The notes beneath the pieces were generated by a model. It did no database searches. It saw only the letters and a list, made by a program, of their open reading frames with translations, and was not told where the DNA came from. Both the position numbers and the translations under genes were made by a program. This document shows, piece after piece, positions 18,717 to 28,008 of a stretch of DNA of 64,000 nt. Positions within the stretch are counted from its first letter, which is position 1; every line of letters starts with the position of its first letter. Origin of the DNA: an uncultured Verrucomicrobiota bacterium (GTDB taxonomy: Bacteria; Verrucomicrobiota; Verrucomicrobiia; Limisphaerales; UBA9464); the NCBI GenBank assembly GCA_903939515.1, contig CAJAHH010000135.1, positions 1-64,000 on the forward strand. The letters run 5' to 3'.

Positions 18717-19573
18717 GTATTCTAGCCTGGATAGATGGACAGGTCTTGCCGGCAGCAGAGGCCGTCGTTTCTGTCTCAGACCGTTCCTTTCTTTACGGAG
18801 ATGGTCTCTTCGAAAGCATTCCTTGGAATTCTGGTCGCCTGTTCCGCTGGCGCGAACATTGGGATCGCCTCACCAGCGGCGCTCGCTTCCTCGGGATTCG
18901 AATTCTCTGGGACGATGCCGAAATTCGGGACGGCATCCGGGCTATCACCGCGTTGCTGGAAACTCCGCAAGCCACCGTGCGCCTGCACCTCAGTCGGGGA
19001 GTGGGCCCTCGAGGGTATTCCCCGCGCGGTGCCGATGCTCCCAGGCTGATCGTGACGGTCCACCCGGCCCCAGCGATGCCACCGGGCGGATGGCCACCGA
19101 TTACCCTCAAAACCTGCCGCACCTTCGCCGTGGCCACTGGCGACCCTTTGGCGACCTACAAATCGGCCAACAAACTTCTGAATGTGCTCGCCCGGGCCGA
19201 GGCCGAAGCTCAGGGCTTTGACGAAGCCCTTTTGGTGAACACCGACGGTGTCGTCACCGAAAGCTCCAGCGGGAATGTCTTTTGGTGGGAAGAGGGCTCG
19301 CTTCATACGCCCCCGCTCACAGCGGGTGTCCTGCCCGGAGTGACCCGCGGCGCAGTCCTCGATTCCGCTCGTGAACTGGGCTGGACAGTCAGCGAGACTG
19401 CGGCCCTTCCCTCGCGTCTAACCTCCTCCTCGGGAATCTTCCTAACATACAGCACACGCGGGCTCATCCCGGTGCGGGCGCTGGACTCCCTGAACGTCCC
19501 AACCGAAGCCCGACAGTCACGCCTGCAGGAGGCATTTCAGCGATGCTGTGAACGGGAGTGGGAGCCGGTCTGA
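18713..19573 (+). CDS. pabC: Aminotransferase class IV, probable aminodeoxychorismate lyase
   Basis: A 286-residue fold-type IV PLP enzyme. The PLP lysine is in ATYKSANKLLNVLA (about residue 150), and the cofactor phosphate is held by VTESSSGNVFWW and TAGVLPGVTRGAVL. The start SILAWIDGQ with SDRSFLYGDGLFES is the family N-terminus. Family members are branched-chain aminotransferase, D-amino acid aminotransferase or 4-amino-4-deoxychorismate lyase; its GTG start overlaps the pabB stop by 4 nt, which makes the lyase role (release of pyruvate and p-aminobenzoate) by far the likeliest. Confidence 0.88.
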   Translation: MSILAWIDGQVLPAAEAVVSVSDRSFLYGDGLFESIPWNSGRLFRWREHWDRLTSGARFLGIRILWDDAEIRDGIRAITALLETPQATVRLHLSRGVGPRGYSPRGADAPRLIVTVHPAPAMPPGGWPPITLKTCRTFAVATGDPLATYKSANKLLNVLARAEAEAQGFDEALLVNTDGVVTESSSGNVFWWEEGSLHTPPLTAGVLPGVTRGAVLDSARELGWTVSETAALPSRLTSSSGIFLTYSTRGLIPVRALDSLNVPTEARQSRLQEAFQRCCEREWEPV

Positions 19574-19643
19574 GTCCGTTTTCAGGGGGTCTGAAAACGG
19601 GGCGAGGCCACTCTTGCGTACCGACCCGATGGCCTGCGGAGAA

Positions 19644-21371
19644 TTACTTCCGAGGTGAGTTGGGTGAGACCGGAGCCGGCGGAGCGTCGGCCAACTTCTT
19701 GGCAATCGAGGCCGATGACTCAACCTTGAGGGACGCTGCCCAAGCGTCGCGCGCAAGATCCCAACGACCGCTGGCTGCTGCCGCATCACCGAGATGGTCC
19801 AACACCGTGGCGTCGGGCTCGGTCAACCGCTGGCGAGCCTTGGTTAGCCACTCCAGCGCCTCCGGATAGCGCCCGAGCCGGTAAAGCACCCAACCCATGC
19901 TGTCCATGTAGGCCGGATTCTCGGGCTCGGCCTGGAGAGCTTGCTCGATCATCGCGCGTGCCCGCGGGAGGTTTTTGCCCTTCTCAGCCCACATGTAGCC
20001 CAGGTGATTCAAGGCCTCGTCAAAATCAGGCTTCAGTTCGAGGGACTTCTCGAGGTATTCGATGCTCTTAGACTCATCGCCTTTCCGTTCTAGCAACGCC
20101 CCCACCTGAAAGTAAAAACGATGGTCGGTGAGCGGTGGTTGGTTGGTGGCCCCCAGCTTTTCAGCCGCCGAATAGGCCTCCAGAGCTAGATCAAAGCGCT
20201 TGAGCTGCGAGCGAGCCACCCCAGAGAGGTACTCCAAACGAAAGGAGGGGGGGACTTCCTTGCGAGCCCGGTCGAGGACGCTCACCGCATCCTCGGGGCG
20301 CTGCAAACTCAACAGGGCCACGGCCAGATCCGTCTGCGCCGGTTCCAAGGTGGGATTGAGGAGGATCGCCCGCTCGAAATGATTGCGAGCCCGCTCAAAC
20401 TCCTTCTCCTGAAGAGCCACAACCCCGAGAAAATAGTAGGTCACGGGATTGGCCGGATCGATCTTGCGCAAGGCCTCCAACTGCCGACTGGCTTCCGGAA
20501 TCCGCCCGGAGCGCAAGTAGAGTTCGGCCAAGCGCGAAAGGGCTGCGGGATTGCGGGGAGCCCGTTCCTGGAGTTCCCGGAGCACCGCCTCGGATTGATC
20601 GGCTTGACCGAACTGCACATAGCGGTCGGCCAGACGGAGCGAAATGCCAGGATCCTCGGGCTTCAACACACGAACCTGGGCGAGGACTTCGAGAGCCGCT
20701 GCCTGGGTCTGAGGCTGCAGCTTGGGGTCCGCGACACCGATAACCCGATAGAGATCGACAATCTCCAAGAGCGAACCCGGTTCCGCAGCAAAACTATTTC
20801 GAGCTCGAGCTAATAACGGCAACGCCTCCGAGGTCCGACGGTCTTCAGCCAAGATGCGGACCACGGCCTGGTAAACAGCCACGATGACCGGAGGACGCTC
20901 GGCTGCCCTCAAATACGCTTTCAGGGCATCGGCGGGACGACCGGCTTGCGTGAGAGCCACGCCGTGGAGGGCATGGAGTTCTCCTGGGGTGTCCGAACGT
21001 GCCGAGACCCGATCGAGCAACTTCAGCGCACGATCCATCTTCCCCTGCTGCAAAAGTCGGCGGGCGACATCCGCCACCAATTCATGGTTGGAGAGATCGT
21101 TTTCGGTGACCCGCTCGAAGTAACGCAGGAGCCCCTCCGAATCCCCGTTCATGCCGCGGACTAAACCCGCCGCGAATGCAGCATGAGCCTCCGCGCGTCG
21201 CTCCCAGTCGGCTGGAGCAGCCACAGAACGCTTTGCCGACGGAGCACCCGAAGGCTTGCCCAAACCGGGCGTTCGGCACCCGGCAACGACCATGGCCAAA
21301 ACCATGACCAAAACCGGGGCCGGCCTGAAGCGGTGTGCCCGGCAAGGACCCAAACGGGGGGAGACACTCAT
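19644..21371 (-). CDS. Tetratricopeptide-repeat lipoprotein
   Basis: A 575-residue protein beginning with a lipoprotein signal peptide (hydrophobic VLVMVLAMVVAGC, lipidated Cys at residue 32), so it is anchored in a membrane facing the periplasm. Most of the rest is helical repeats of TPR type. The clearest units are NPAALSRLAELYLRSGRIPEA, NPVTYYFLGVVALQEKEFERA, FDEALNHLGYMWAEKGKNLPRA and NPAYMDSMGWVLYRLGRYPEA, the last two typical of PEP-CTERM/Sel1-like TPR scaffolds. TPR lipoproteins assemble protein complexes; the partner is unknown. It is convergent with pabC, 70 nt away. Confidence 0.88.
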   Translation of the reverse strand: MSVSPRLGPCRAHRFRPAPVLVMVLAMVVAGCRTPGLGKPSGAPSAKRSVAAPADWERRAEAHAAFAAGLVRGMNGDSEGLLRYFERVTENDLSNHELVADVARRLLQQGKMDRALKLLDRVSARSDTPGELHALHGVALTQAGRPADALKAYLRAAERPPVIVAVYQAVVRILAEDRRTSEALPLLARARNSFAAEPGSLLEIVDLYRVIGVADPKLQPQTQAAALEVLAQVRVLKPEDPGISLRLADRYVQFGQADQSEAVLRELQERAPRNPAALSRLAELYLRSGRIPEASRQLEALRKIDPANPVTYYFLGVVALQEKEFERARNHFERAILLNPTLEPAQTDLAVALLSLQRPEDAVSVLDRARKEVPPSFRLEYLSGVARSQLKRFDLALEAYSAAEKLGATNQPPLTDHRFYFQVGALLERKGDESKSIEYLEKSLELKPDFDEALNHLGYMWAEKGKNLPRARAMIEQALQAEPENPAYMDSMGWVLYRLGRYPEALEWLTKARQRLTEPDATVLDHLGDAAAASGRWDLARDAWAASLKVESSASIAKKLADAPPAPVSPNSPRK

Positions 21372-21672
21372 ACTTAGCCAAGACTCAGCCGGAAAGATTC
21401 AGTTGGGAAGCAAGTGATGACGTCGATGATTCTTTAGCAAGATGCGTCGAGAGCTGAGAGCAGGCCGGTTAAAGGCTCTCGGTTAGAGGCACGTAACCTG
21501 CCAACAATGAAGCTTTTGCAGAAGAAAGGCCGCCAGAACGACCGATCCGAGCGAATCGCTCCGGCACATCCCAAAAACCACCTGCCTTAAAAGACGACGC
21601 GGCCCGGTCGTTGAAAACCAAGGCCGCGCTCTGAAAAGCGGAATGCTAGGAGAAACGGCCTAAGCGGACGCG
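21372..21672. other. Intergenic region upstream of the TPR gene
   Basis: About 300 nt between two minus-strand genes. A weak hairpin CGCGGCC (21598-21604) with GGCCGCG (21622-21628), followed on the minus strand by TCTTTT, could end the small ribosome-type gene upstream. Otherwise nothing recognisable. Confidence 0.35.
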
Positions 21673-21774
21673 TTACTTCTGCCAAGTACGCTTCTTGTGC
21701 CGGTTCTGCCGAAGCTTCTTCCGGCGCTTATGTTTATTAATCTTCGCTTTGCGACGTTTCTTGAGTGAACCCAT
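21673..21774 (-). CDS. AURKAIP1/COX24-domain 33-residue basic protein
   Basis: A tiny gene on the minus strand, ATG at 21774 and TAA at 21673-21675, encoding 33 residues of which more than half are Lys or Arg. It starts [20 protein letters not shown] and ends RHKKRTWQK, the pattern of the AURKAIP1/COX24 family. Members of this family in mitochondria are small-subunit ribosome components (mS38), and short bacterial homologues are thought to bind the ribosome as well; that role here is inferred. It lies between hisG and the TPR gene, 27 nt behind hisG on the same strand, and may be co-transcribed with it. Confidence 0.9.
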   Translation of the reverse strand: MGSLKKRRKAKINKHKRRKKLRQNRHKKRTWQK

Positions 21775-21801
21775 ATCAGTGTCGGTCTTGAGTCGTCGTT
21801 G

Positions 21802-22728
21802 TCAGTAAACCACCTTGTTCAGCGGATATTCGATGATGCCTTCGGCTCCGAAAGCCTTCAGTCGAGGAATCAGCTCACGAACCACCGGTTCGTCGATGAT
21901 AGTTTCCACGGCTACCCAGCCCGACTGACTCAAGCCTGAGACAGTAGGATTACGGAGCGAGGGCAAGCTTTGCAACAGGTTTGGCAAGTCCTTCTCTCGG
22001 ATGTTCATTTTAAGACCCACCTTGATCTCGGCCTCGATGGCACCTTTGAGCAGCAATGCGATGGTCTCGATCTTCGAGCGGATCCACGGATCCTTCCAGG
22101 CCGTCTTGTTGGCCACTAGGCGTGGCGTGGAGACCATCAACGTATCGACGATGCGTAGTTTGTTGGCCCGCAGCGACGACCCGGTCTCGGTGACATCGAC
22201 AATCGCGTCGACCAACTCACGGGCCTTCACCTCAGTGGCGCCCCAGGAGAATTCAACCTCGGCTTTCACCCCGTGCTTGCGGAGCCAGCGGCGCGTCATG
22301 CCCACCACTTCAGTGGCGATGCGCTTGCCCTCGAGGTCCTTCACCGTTCGGATCTCAGATTCTTCGGGCACGGCCAACACCCAGCGGGTGGGCTGACGCG
22401 TGGCCTTGCTAAAAACGAATTCGCCCACCTCGTGCACATCACCGGCCACGCCGTTCTCGTGGATCCAGTCCACACCGGTCAGACCGGCATCCAGATAGCC
22501 GAGTGCCACGTAGCGTCCGATTTCCTGAGCGCGGATCAGGCGGATCTGCAGCTCAGGATCATCGACGTAGGGCTCGTAGCTCCGGCTGGACACGGTGATG
22601 TTCCATCCGGCTTTGGCAAATTTCTCGAGGGTGGCATCTTGCAGCGAACCCTTGGGCAACCCCAGCTTTAGCTTGGGTGCGGGCGCGGGCGCTACGGATG
22701 CGGATGCGGTGGCTTTGGTCTTGCTCAT
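21802..22728 (-). CDS. hisG: ATP phosphoribosyltransferase, long form
   Basis: HisG catalyses the first step of histidine synthesis, joining ATP and PRPP. The 308-residue protein has the catalytic bilobal domain ([13 protein letters not shown] at about residues 20-32, [14 protein letters not shown], and the PRPP loop [15 protein letters not shown] at about 180-194) followed by a C-terminal ACT-like regulatory domain ending [15 protein letters not shown]. The presence of that domain marks the long, HisZ-independent form under histidine feedback. ATG at 22728 ([11 protein letters not shown]) was chosen because the longer frame runs into the divergent htrA-like gene. An Ala/Pro-rich stretch of about 18 residues precedes the core. 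No other his genes are nearby. Confidence 0.95.
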   Translation of the reverse strand: MSKTKATASASVAPAPAPKLKLGLPKGSLQDATLEKFAKAGWNITVSSRSYEPYVDDPELQIRLIRAQEIGRYVALGYLDAGLTGVDWIHENGVAGDVHEVGEFVFSKATRQPTRWVLAVPEESEIRTVKDLEGKRIATEVVGMTRRWLRKHGVKAEVEFSWGATEVKARELVDAIVDVTETGSSLRANKLRIVDTLMVSTPRLVANKTAWKDPWIRSKIETIALLLKGAIEAEIKVGLKMNIREKDLPNLLQSLPSLRNPTVSGLSQSGWVAVETIIDEPVVRELIPRLKAFGAEGIIEYPLNKVVY

Positions 22729-22901
22729 CGTTGGCAAACTCCTGGGATTCAACCGAATTTGGCAATCCTCCCCGAACCGCCGCCGGTTGTGCTCCACAGG
22801 ATCATATGGAACTGCCAGAGAACGAGCCAAGGAGCGACAGATTTCTGCGTCGATCGCTTGCGAGGCCCCTCCAACTCGACAGGCCCGCAGCAGACTGTAG
22901 G

Positions 22902-24296
22902 ATGACCCCACACGTGAACCGGATACTCTCAACCCTTCTCGCACTGGGTCTCCTCTTGGAACATTCCCCGCTCAGCGTCCTGGCTGACGATGCTCTGCCT
23001 AAGGGCATGGAAACACTGGATTTTCGAAAGGTGGTTCGATCGGCGAAGGATCGAGTTTTCCCCTCGGTGGTCTTCATCAAGTGCGTCCGTGAAGACATGC
23101 AAGGAGGCAAGCGCCAAGCCCAAGAGGTATCCGGTTCCGGCGTGCTCATTTCAGCCGATGGCGAATTGCTCTCCAACTGGCATGTGGTGGACAAGGCGAC
23201 CGAGGTTCGCTGCCTGCTCTCCGATGGTCAGGCTTTCAAGGCGAAGGTTCTCGGCTCTGATAAAGACACCGATGTTGCCCTCCTGAAATTGGAGCGGCCC
23301 GCCGATGCTCCTCCCCTGCCCTTCGCGCGGTTGGGCGTCTCGACCAACTTGGTGGAGGGCGACTTTGTCATGGCCATGGGGGCTCCTTTCGGACTCTCCC
23401 GCTCGGTGTCGATCGGTATCATTTCCTGCACCCACCGCTACTTGCCTGGATCGAGTGAATACAGTTCTTGGCTCCAGACCGACGCATCGATCAACCCGGG
23501 CAACTCCGGCGGCCCGCTGGTCAACACGCTCGGCGAGGTGGTCGGCCTCAATACTCGAGGGATGATGGGCGGCGGGGGCGATCTCGGATTCACTGTGCCC
23601 ATCGAGGTGGCCCGAGTGGTTGCGGATCAAATCCGGGAACACGGCAAGATGGACTGGAGCTGGACGGGCCTCCAATTGCAGCCCCTGAAGGACTTCAACC
23701 GGAACGTCTACTTTCCCGAGAATGAGGGCGTCATGGTGGCGGAAACCGATCCAGAAAGCCCTGCCCGACGCGCCGGGATTCAGACCGGAGACCGCATCGT
23801 GAAAATCAACGGCGCGGAGGTCACCGGGCTCACGGTTGAAGACTTGCCGGGAGTGCGACAACGGATCGGCCTCTTGCCCAAGGGCAAACCCGCTGCGCTG
23901 GAGTTCGTCCGCAAGGGACAGACCCAGACCACCTCGATGGTGCCGCGCGCCAAGGGCAAGGTGGAGGGCGAAGAAATTGAGTGCCGCCGCTGGGATTTCA
24001 CGGTCAAGGCCATCAACCAATTCGACAACCCCGACCTCTTCTTCCACCGCAATCAGGGAGTCTTCATTTATGGCGTGAAGTTCCCGGGCAACGCGGCCCA
24101 AGCGGGCCTGTCACCCCAAGACATCCTGCTGAAAATCGACGGCAAAGCAGTGGTCACACCGGCCGACGTGAAGGGCATCCACTCCGAGGCCCTGGGCAAT
24201 GTTTCTGAAAAGCATCGGGTGATCGTCGTGCTGTTGCGAAACGGAGAGCAGCGGCAGCTCGTTCTCGATTTCAGTCGGCAGTACGACAAGGAATAA
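22902..24296 (+). CDS. HtrA/DegP-like exported serine protease with two PDZ domains
   Basis: A 464-residue S1C-family protease. A signal peptide (about residues 1-28, ending SVLADDA) sends it to the periplasm. The trypsin-like triad is seen as His in [11 protein letters not shown], Asp in [11 protein letters not shown] and Ser in [21 protein letters not shown] first PDZ domain follows at about 255-350 ([20 protein letters not shown]) and a second near the end ([20 protein letters not shown]). Such proteins degrade or refold misfolded envelope proteins. The ATG at 22902 begins the signal peptide; the frame upstream is antisense to the region before hisG. A 12-bp hairpin follows the stop. Confidence 0.92.
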   Translation: MTPHVNRILSTLLALGLLLEHSPLSVLADDALPKGMETLDFRKVVRSAKDRVFPSVVFIKCVREDMQGGKRQAQEVSGSGVLISADGELLSNWHVVDKATEVRCLLSDGQAFKAKVLGSDKDTDVALLKLERPADAPPLPFARLGVSTNLVEGDFVMAMGAPFGLSRSVSIGIISCTHRYLPGSSEYSSWLQTDASINPGNSGGPLVNTLGEVVGLNTRGMMGGGGDLGFTVPIEVARVVADQIREHGKMDWSWTGLQLQPLKDFNRNVYFPENEGVMVAETDPESPARRAGIQTGDRIVKINGAEVTGLTVEDLPGVRQRIGLLPKGKPAALEFVRKGQTQTTSMVPRAKGKVEGEEIECRRWDFTVKAINQFDNPDLFFHRNQGVFIYGVKFPGNAAQAGLSPQDILLKIDGKAVVTPADVKGIHSEALGNVSEKHRVIVVLLRNGEQRQLVLDFSRQYDKE

Positions 24297-24322
24297 GCGA
24301 CACGCGGCGCACCCCTCCTCTC

Positions 24323-24352
24323 GGTCGATCACCGTTGCAGCGGTGATCGACC
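24323..24352. terminator. 12-bp hairpin between convergent htrA-like gene and zwf
   Basis: GGTCGATCACCG (24323-24334) pairs perfectly with 24341-24352 over a 6-nt loop. It lies between two convergent stop codons, so a bidirectional terminator is likely, although the flanking T-runs are poor. Confidence 0.65.
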
Positions 24353-24377
24353 TCTTCATGTCACGCGCCCCCCAAGA

Positions 24378-25934
24378 TCAGTGCTTCGACTGGGGATTGC
24401 GCCATTCGTGACCACTCTTGGCTAAGAGGTCGTCGGCCGCGGCGGGTCCCCAGGTGCCGGCCGCGTAAAACTCGCGGTTGGTCAGCGGCTTGCCCACCCA
24501 GGCACTGCGGATCGCATCCACAATCTTCCAGGCCGTCTCCACTTCATCGCGGCGGATGAAGAGCGTGGCATCGCCCGCCATCGATTCGAGCAACAAGCGC
24601 TCGTAGGCCTCCGGGGTATAGGCTCCAAATTCCGTGTCGTAGCTAAAGTGCATCCGGACCGGCCGCAGCTCAGCCGCACCCCCCGGAACCTTGCCATTGA
24701 AACGCAAGGTCATGCCCTCATTGGGCTGAAGCCGGAGCGTCAGGGAGTTGGCATCGAGCTGATCTTTGGCCGCGAAGAGAATGTTGGGAGCGCTCTTGAA
24801 CTGGATGCGGATCTCGCTGGCGCTGAGGGGCAGATTCTTGCCAGTCCGAATGTAGAAGGGCACACCATGCCAGCGCCAGTTATCCACAAAGAGGCGCATC
24901 GCCAAGAAGGTCTCGACATGCGAGTTGGGCTTCACCTTGGTCTCACTGCGGTAGGCCGGACGTAGCTCGCCATCAACTTCGCCCGCGAAGTACTGGCCGC
25001 GAACCACATTTTCAGCCACCTGAGCCGGCGTCATCGGTCGAATCGACTTGAGCAGCTTAACCTTCTCGTCACGGACATTTTCAGCCTCCAGAGAACTCGG
25101 TGGCTCCATGGCCACCAGTGAGAGCACCTGAAGCACATGGTTCTGGACCATGTCCCGAATGGCACCCGCTTCTTCGTAGTAACCGCCGCGCGAACCCACG
25201 CCCAGCTTCTCGGCCACGGTGATCTGGACATGGTCGATGCACTCGCGGTTCCACAACCGCTCCCAGATCGCATTGGAAAACCGGAAGGTCAGGATGTTCT
25301 GAACCGTCTCCTTACCGAGATAGTGGTCGATGCGGAAGATCTGCTTCTCATGGGCGAAGCGGGTCAGTTCCAAATTCAACGCCTCCGCTGTCTCCAAATC
25401 ATGTCCGAAGGGCTTCTCCACAACGATTCGCTCCGGAGTCACACGGGACTCCGCCTTCTGCAACAGTCCCACCGCGCTCAAATGGCCGGTCACCTCGCCG
25501 AATTGGCTGGGATTGGTGGCCAAGTAAAACAACAAATTACTCCTCAGCCCCTCGTCGGGAAACCCATGGACTAGGGCCTTGAGCCTCTGGTACCCGGCCG
25601 CATCGGACATGTCGGCCTGACAGTAGTGGATGTTGGCAGCGAAGGCATTCCAGACATCCTCCTGAACTGGCTGGGTCCGGGAAAACTTGTTCATGGCCTC
25701 ACGGAGTTCCGTTCGCCAAGTTTCGTCATTCTTCTCCCGCCGTGCGAAACCCACGATGCGGAAGGGTTGCGGCATCAGCTTCTCGAGCGTCAGGTGGTAG
25801 AGAGCGGGAATCAGCTTGCGCGAGGTCAGATCGCCGGAGGCACCAAAGATGACCACGGTGCAGGGCTCGGCGGGTCGCCGGGCCTGGTCGGACCGGGACA
25901 CCAGCAACTCGTCGAGATTCTGAGATTCATTCAT
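24378..25934 (-). CDS. zwf: Glucose-6-phosphate 1-dehydrogenase
   Basis: A 518-residue enzyme that oxidises glucose 6-phosphate to 6-phosphogluconolactone with NADP+, opening the pentose phosphate and Entner-Doudoroff routes. NADP site VVIFGASGDLTSRKLIPALY at the N-terminus; substrate/catalytic motif FRIDHYLGKETVQNIL with the catalytic His; VVEKPFGHDL; and KVPGGAAELRPVRMHFSY near the end. Length is normal. ATG at 25934 (MNESQNLDELL) is preferred over the frame opening at 25982. It appears to be monocistronic here; pgl and gnd are not adjacent. Confidence 0.96.
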   Translation of the reverse strand: MNESQNLDELLVSRSDQARRPAEPCTVVIFGASGDLTSRKLIPALYHLTLEKLMPQPFRIVGFARREKNDETWRTELREAMNKFSRTQPVQEDVWNAFAANIHYCQADMSDAAGYQRLKALVHGFPDEGLRSNLLFYLATNPSQFGEVTGHLSAVGLLQKAESRVTPERIVVEKPFGHDLETAEALNLELTRFAHEKQIFRIDHYLGKETVQNILTFRFSNAIWERLWNRECIDHVQITVAEKLGVGSRGGYYEEAGAIRDMVQNHVLQVLSLVAMEPPSSLEAENVRDEKVKLLKSIRPMTPAQVAENVVRGQYFAGEVDGELRPAYRSETKVKPNSHVETFLAMRLFVDNWRWHGVPFYIRTGKNLPLSASEIRIQFKSAPNILFAAKDQLDANSLTLRLQPNEGMTLRFNGKVPGGAAELRPVRMHFSYDTEFGAYTPEAYERLLLESMAGDATLFIRRDEVETAWKIVDAIRSAWVGKPLTNREFYAAGTWGPAAADDLLAKSGHEWRNPQSKH

Positions 25935-26177
25935 ACAGCAGGACAAGAGTGGGAGACAGTCCACGACTCGGCAATGTCCCAATTATTTCTGCTGCTCCCA
26001 CCTAAATCAGGGAAGCTAAACCTCTATTTTAGGCCTTCTGTCTTCTTCGGAGCCGTTGGAACCTGAAAAGACCCTCGACTTGCTCTGAGGAGCCACTGCG
26101 GCTTTCATCAAGTCCGTCAGAAGGGAACCTTTCACCGGCCTCCGCAACCAATCCATCGGACCGGTGTTCGGACTCCA

Positions 26178-26597
26178 ATGACGATTTCTTCCACCATGAA
26201 TACCCGCAAGCATCTGCGTCGCTCGTCGCTCCGCGCCGCCTTCACCCTCGTCGAAGTCATGATCGCCGTCATGATTGTGGGCCTTCTGACCATGATCGCC
26301 GTTCCGAACGTGAGGAAGTTCATGGATACCGGAAAATACAACGCAGTCCTCGCCAACCTGAAGGCTATCGAACTGGCCAAGACGACCTGGCAGAATGAGT
26401 ATCGCAAGGCCGATACGGCGGAACCCTCCTCCGATGATCTTGCTCCATACTTTCAGGGCGGAAAATTTCCCAGTTCCGTAATGGGCGAGACCTACAACAT
26501 CGGCAACTGCACCGACGCGGCTCGTCCGACGGCCACCACGCCGAGCAAGATCCGCAATATCGAAGCCGGCGGTCAGATTACACTCGAAGACAAGTAG
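26178..26597 (+). CDS. Type II secretion/type IV pilin-like prepilin
   Basis: A 139-residue protein with a class III signal: a short basic leader (TRKHLRRSSLRAA), then FTLVEVMIAVMIVGLLTMIAVP, a hydrophobic helix with the Glu at +5 needed for assembly. The residue before the cut is Ala instead of the usual Gly, which prepilin peptidases also accept. The mature domain carries ALANLKAIELAKTTWQNEY, like GspG/PulG-type pseudopilins of the PVC group. Start is ATG 26178 or 26196. Two Cys are absent except one near 112, so no disulfide loop. No secretion genes are adjacent. Confidence 0.88.
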   Translation: MTISSTMNTRKHLRRSSLRAAFTLVEVMIAVMIVGLLTMIAVPNVRKFMDTGKYNAVLANLKAIELAKTTWQNEYRKADTAEPSSDDLAPYFQGGKFPSSVMGETYNIGNCTDAARPTATTPSKIRNIEAGGQITLEDK

Positions 26598-26629
26598 GCC
26601 GCCGGGCGAGCGCTCACAACCCTGTGTGA

Positions 26630-26932
26630 TCAACCCTGTGTGATCTCGAAGCTTTTGCTTAGCTGCGTGAGGTCCAAGACTTTACGCACCACCGGAACCA
26701 GGTTAATCAACCGCAACTGACCCTGCCGTGACGCAATAAACCGATGGACGGAAACCAGGGCCCCCAATCCGGTACTATCGATGGCCCGGGTCAAAGACAT
26801 ATCGATTTCAATGCGGGTGTGGTGAGGCTGGACAGAAGCCCGGACACTGTCCCGGAATGAACCCGCATTGCTGACATTCAGGGCCGAGAGTCCGCTGACC
26901 ACCAAGGTCTTTCCGAAGGATTCAATTTTCAT
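26630..26932 (-). CDS. STAS-domain anti-sigma factor antagonist-like protein
   Basis: A 100-residue single STAS domain. The phospho-acceptor region is AIDSTGLGALVSVHR, with Ser53 in the position phosphorylated in SpoIIAA/RsbV. In the known systems an antagonist of this type binds and sequesters an anti-sigma kinase when unphosphorylated. Neither a HATPase-type anti-sigma factor nor a PP2C phosphatase is encoded nearby, so the partner is unknown. It is convergent with the pseudopilin gene, 32 nt apart. Confidence 0.9.
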   Translation of the reverse strand: MKIESFGKTLVVSGLSALNVSNAGSFRDSVRASVQPHHTRIEIDMSLTRAIDSTGLGALVSVHRFIASRQGQLRLINLVPVVRKVLDLTQLSKSFEITQG

Positions 26933-27114
26933 CGCAATGGCTGGAAAGCGCCTCTGAGAAACGCTTTAGGGAAACCCCTCCCTCCGACGGCCACATATCG
27001 GCAGGTCGCGCTGAAACTTGAGTCGTGCTAATCACTCTGTCGTACACCGCACCTCCACGGATCGGCGATTCTACGGCAGACCTCCGCCCTTAGAGGCAAA
27101 GCTTGCCAACACGG

Positions 27115-28008
27115 TCAGGCCCGCGGACTCGACTCCGGCAAACCCTCGCACGGCTCGCCCGGCGCTTGCCGTTGAAGAATCCGAGTTAATGCCACGAAGC
27201 CCTCGACGGAAACCTTCTCGGCGCGCTCGGTCGGCGCGATGCCCACCTCGATAAAAGCAGCCTGCAACACCTCCGCTGGCCATACGGTCTTGAGCAGCTT
27301 GAGCATCATCTTCCGACGCTCGGAGAAGGCGCGCTTCACGAGTCGGGTAAAAACCATCGAGCCAGCGGCATCCAGAAGCGGAATCGGCCTCCGCACGAGG
27401 CTAATGCAGGCACTGTCGACATCCGGTATCGGATAGAAGCATCCGCGTTTGATATTAAACCAGTCACGGACTTGGTAGCGCAGGCCCAGCAAGAGGGTGA
27501 GGATTCCGTAGTTGTCCCCATCGGTCGGAGCGGCAATGCGATGCACCACTTCTGCCTGCAAGGTCACCACCATGCGATCGGGGGGTACCGGGGCCTCGGC
27601 CAACTCTACCATCAGGGTTGACGCCACCGAATAGGGCAGATTGGCGACGAGTTTCCATCCGCTCCAATCCCGCGAATTGGCTTCGACCCAACGCATGGCG
27701 TCGGCCTCCAATAATTCGAGGGTGCCTGGGCCCTCCCCAGAAAGGGCGCCGGAAAAGTTTTCACGGAGAACGCTCACCAACCGGGCATCCTTTTCAATGG
27801 CCAACACCGACGCGGCCCGAGCCACCAGCAACTCGGTCAAGGGCCCTAATCCAGGCCCCACTTCAAGAATACGGTCCGTCGGAACGATGTCGGCAGCACT
27901 CACAATCCGCCGCAACTGATTGCCATCGTGTAAGAAGTTCTGGCCCAGCGACTTCGTCAACTGGATCCCCCGCGACTCCAGCAGGGTACGCATCTCATTC
28001 AGGGTCAT
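27115..28008 (-). CDS. rsmA: 16S rRNA (adenine1518/1519-N6)-dimethyltransferase
   Basis: RsmA/KsgA dimethylates two adjacent adenosines in the helix 45 loop of 16S rRNA, a late step in 30S assembly. The 297-residue protein shows LTKSLGQNFLHDGNQLRRIV at the start, the SAM motif ILEVGPGLGPLTELL, acidic EKDARLV, LEADAMRW and the catalytic motif LVANLPYSVASTLM. The C-terminal helical domain with RRKMMLKLLKTVW-type sequence is present and extended by a short polar tail. Its start overlaps the aminotransferase stop by 4 nt, the last gene of a coupled three-gene unit with queE. Confidence 0.96.
   Translation of the reverse strand: MTLNEMRTLLESRGIQLTKSLGQNFLHDGNQLRRIVSAADIVPTDRILEVGPGLGPLTELLVARAASVLAIEKDARLVSVLRENFSGALSGEGPGTLELLEADAMRWVEANSRDWSGWKLVANLPYSVASTLMVELAEAPVPPDRMVVTLQAEVVHRIAAPTDGDNYGILTLLLGLRYQVRDWFNIKRGCFYPIPDVDSACISLVRRPIPLLDAAGSMVFTRLVKRAFSERRKMMLKLLKTVWPAEVLQAAFIEVGIAPTERAEKVSVEGFVALTRILQRQAPGEPCEGLPESSPRA

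Noticed and set aside
26016-26633. A 205-codon minus-strand frame overlapping the pseudopilin gene
   Set aside because: It is antisense to a gene with a clear prepilin leader and has His/Asp/Gly-rich artefact composition.
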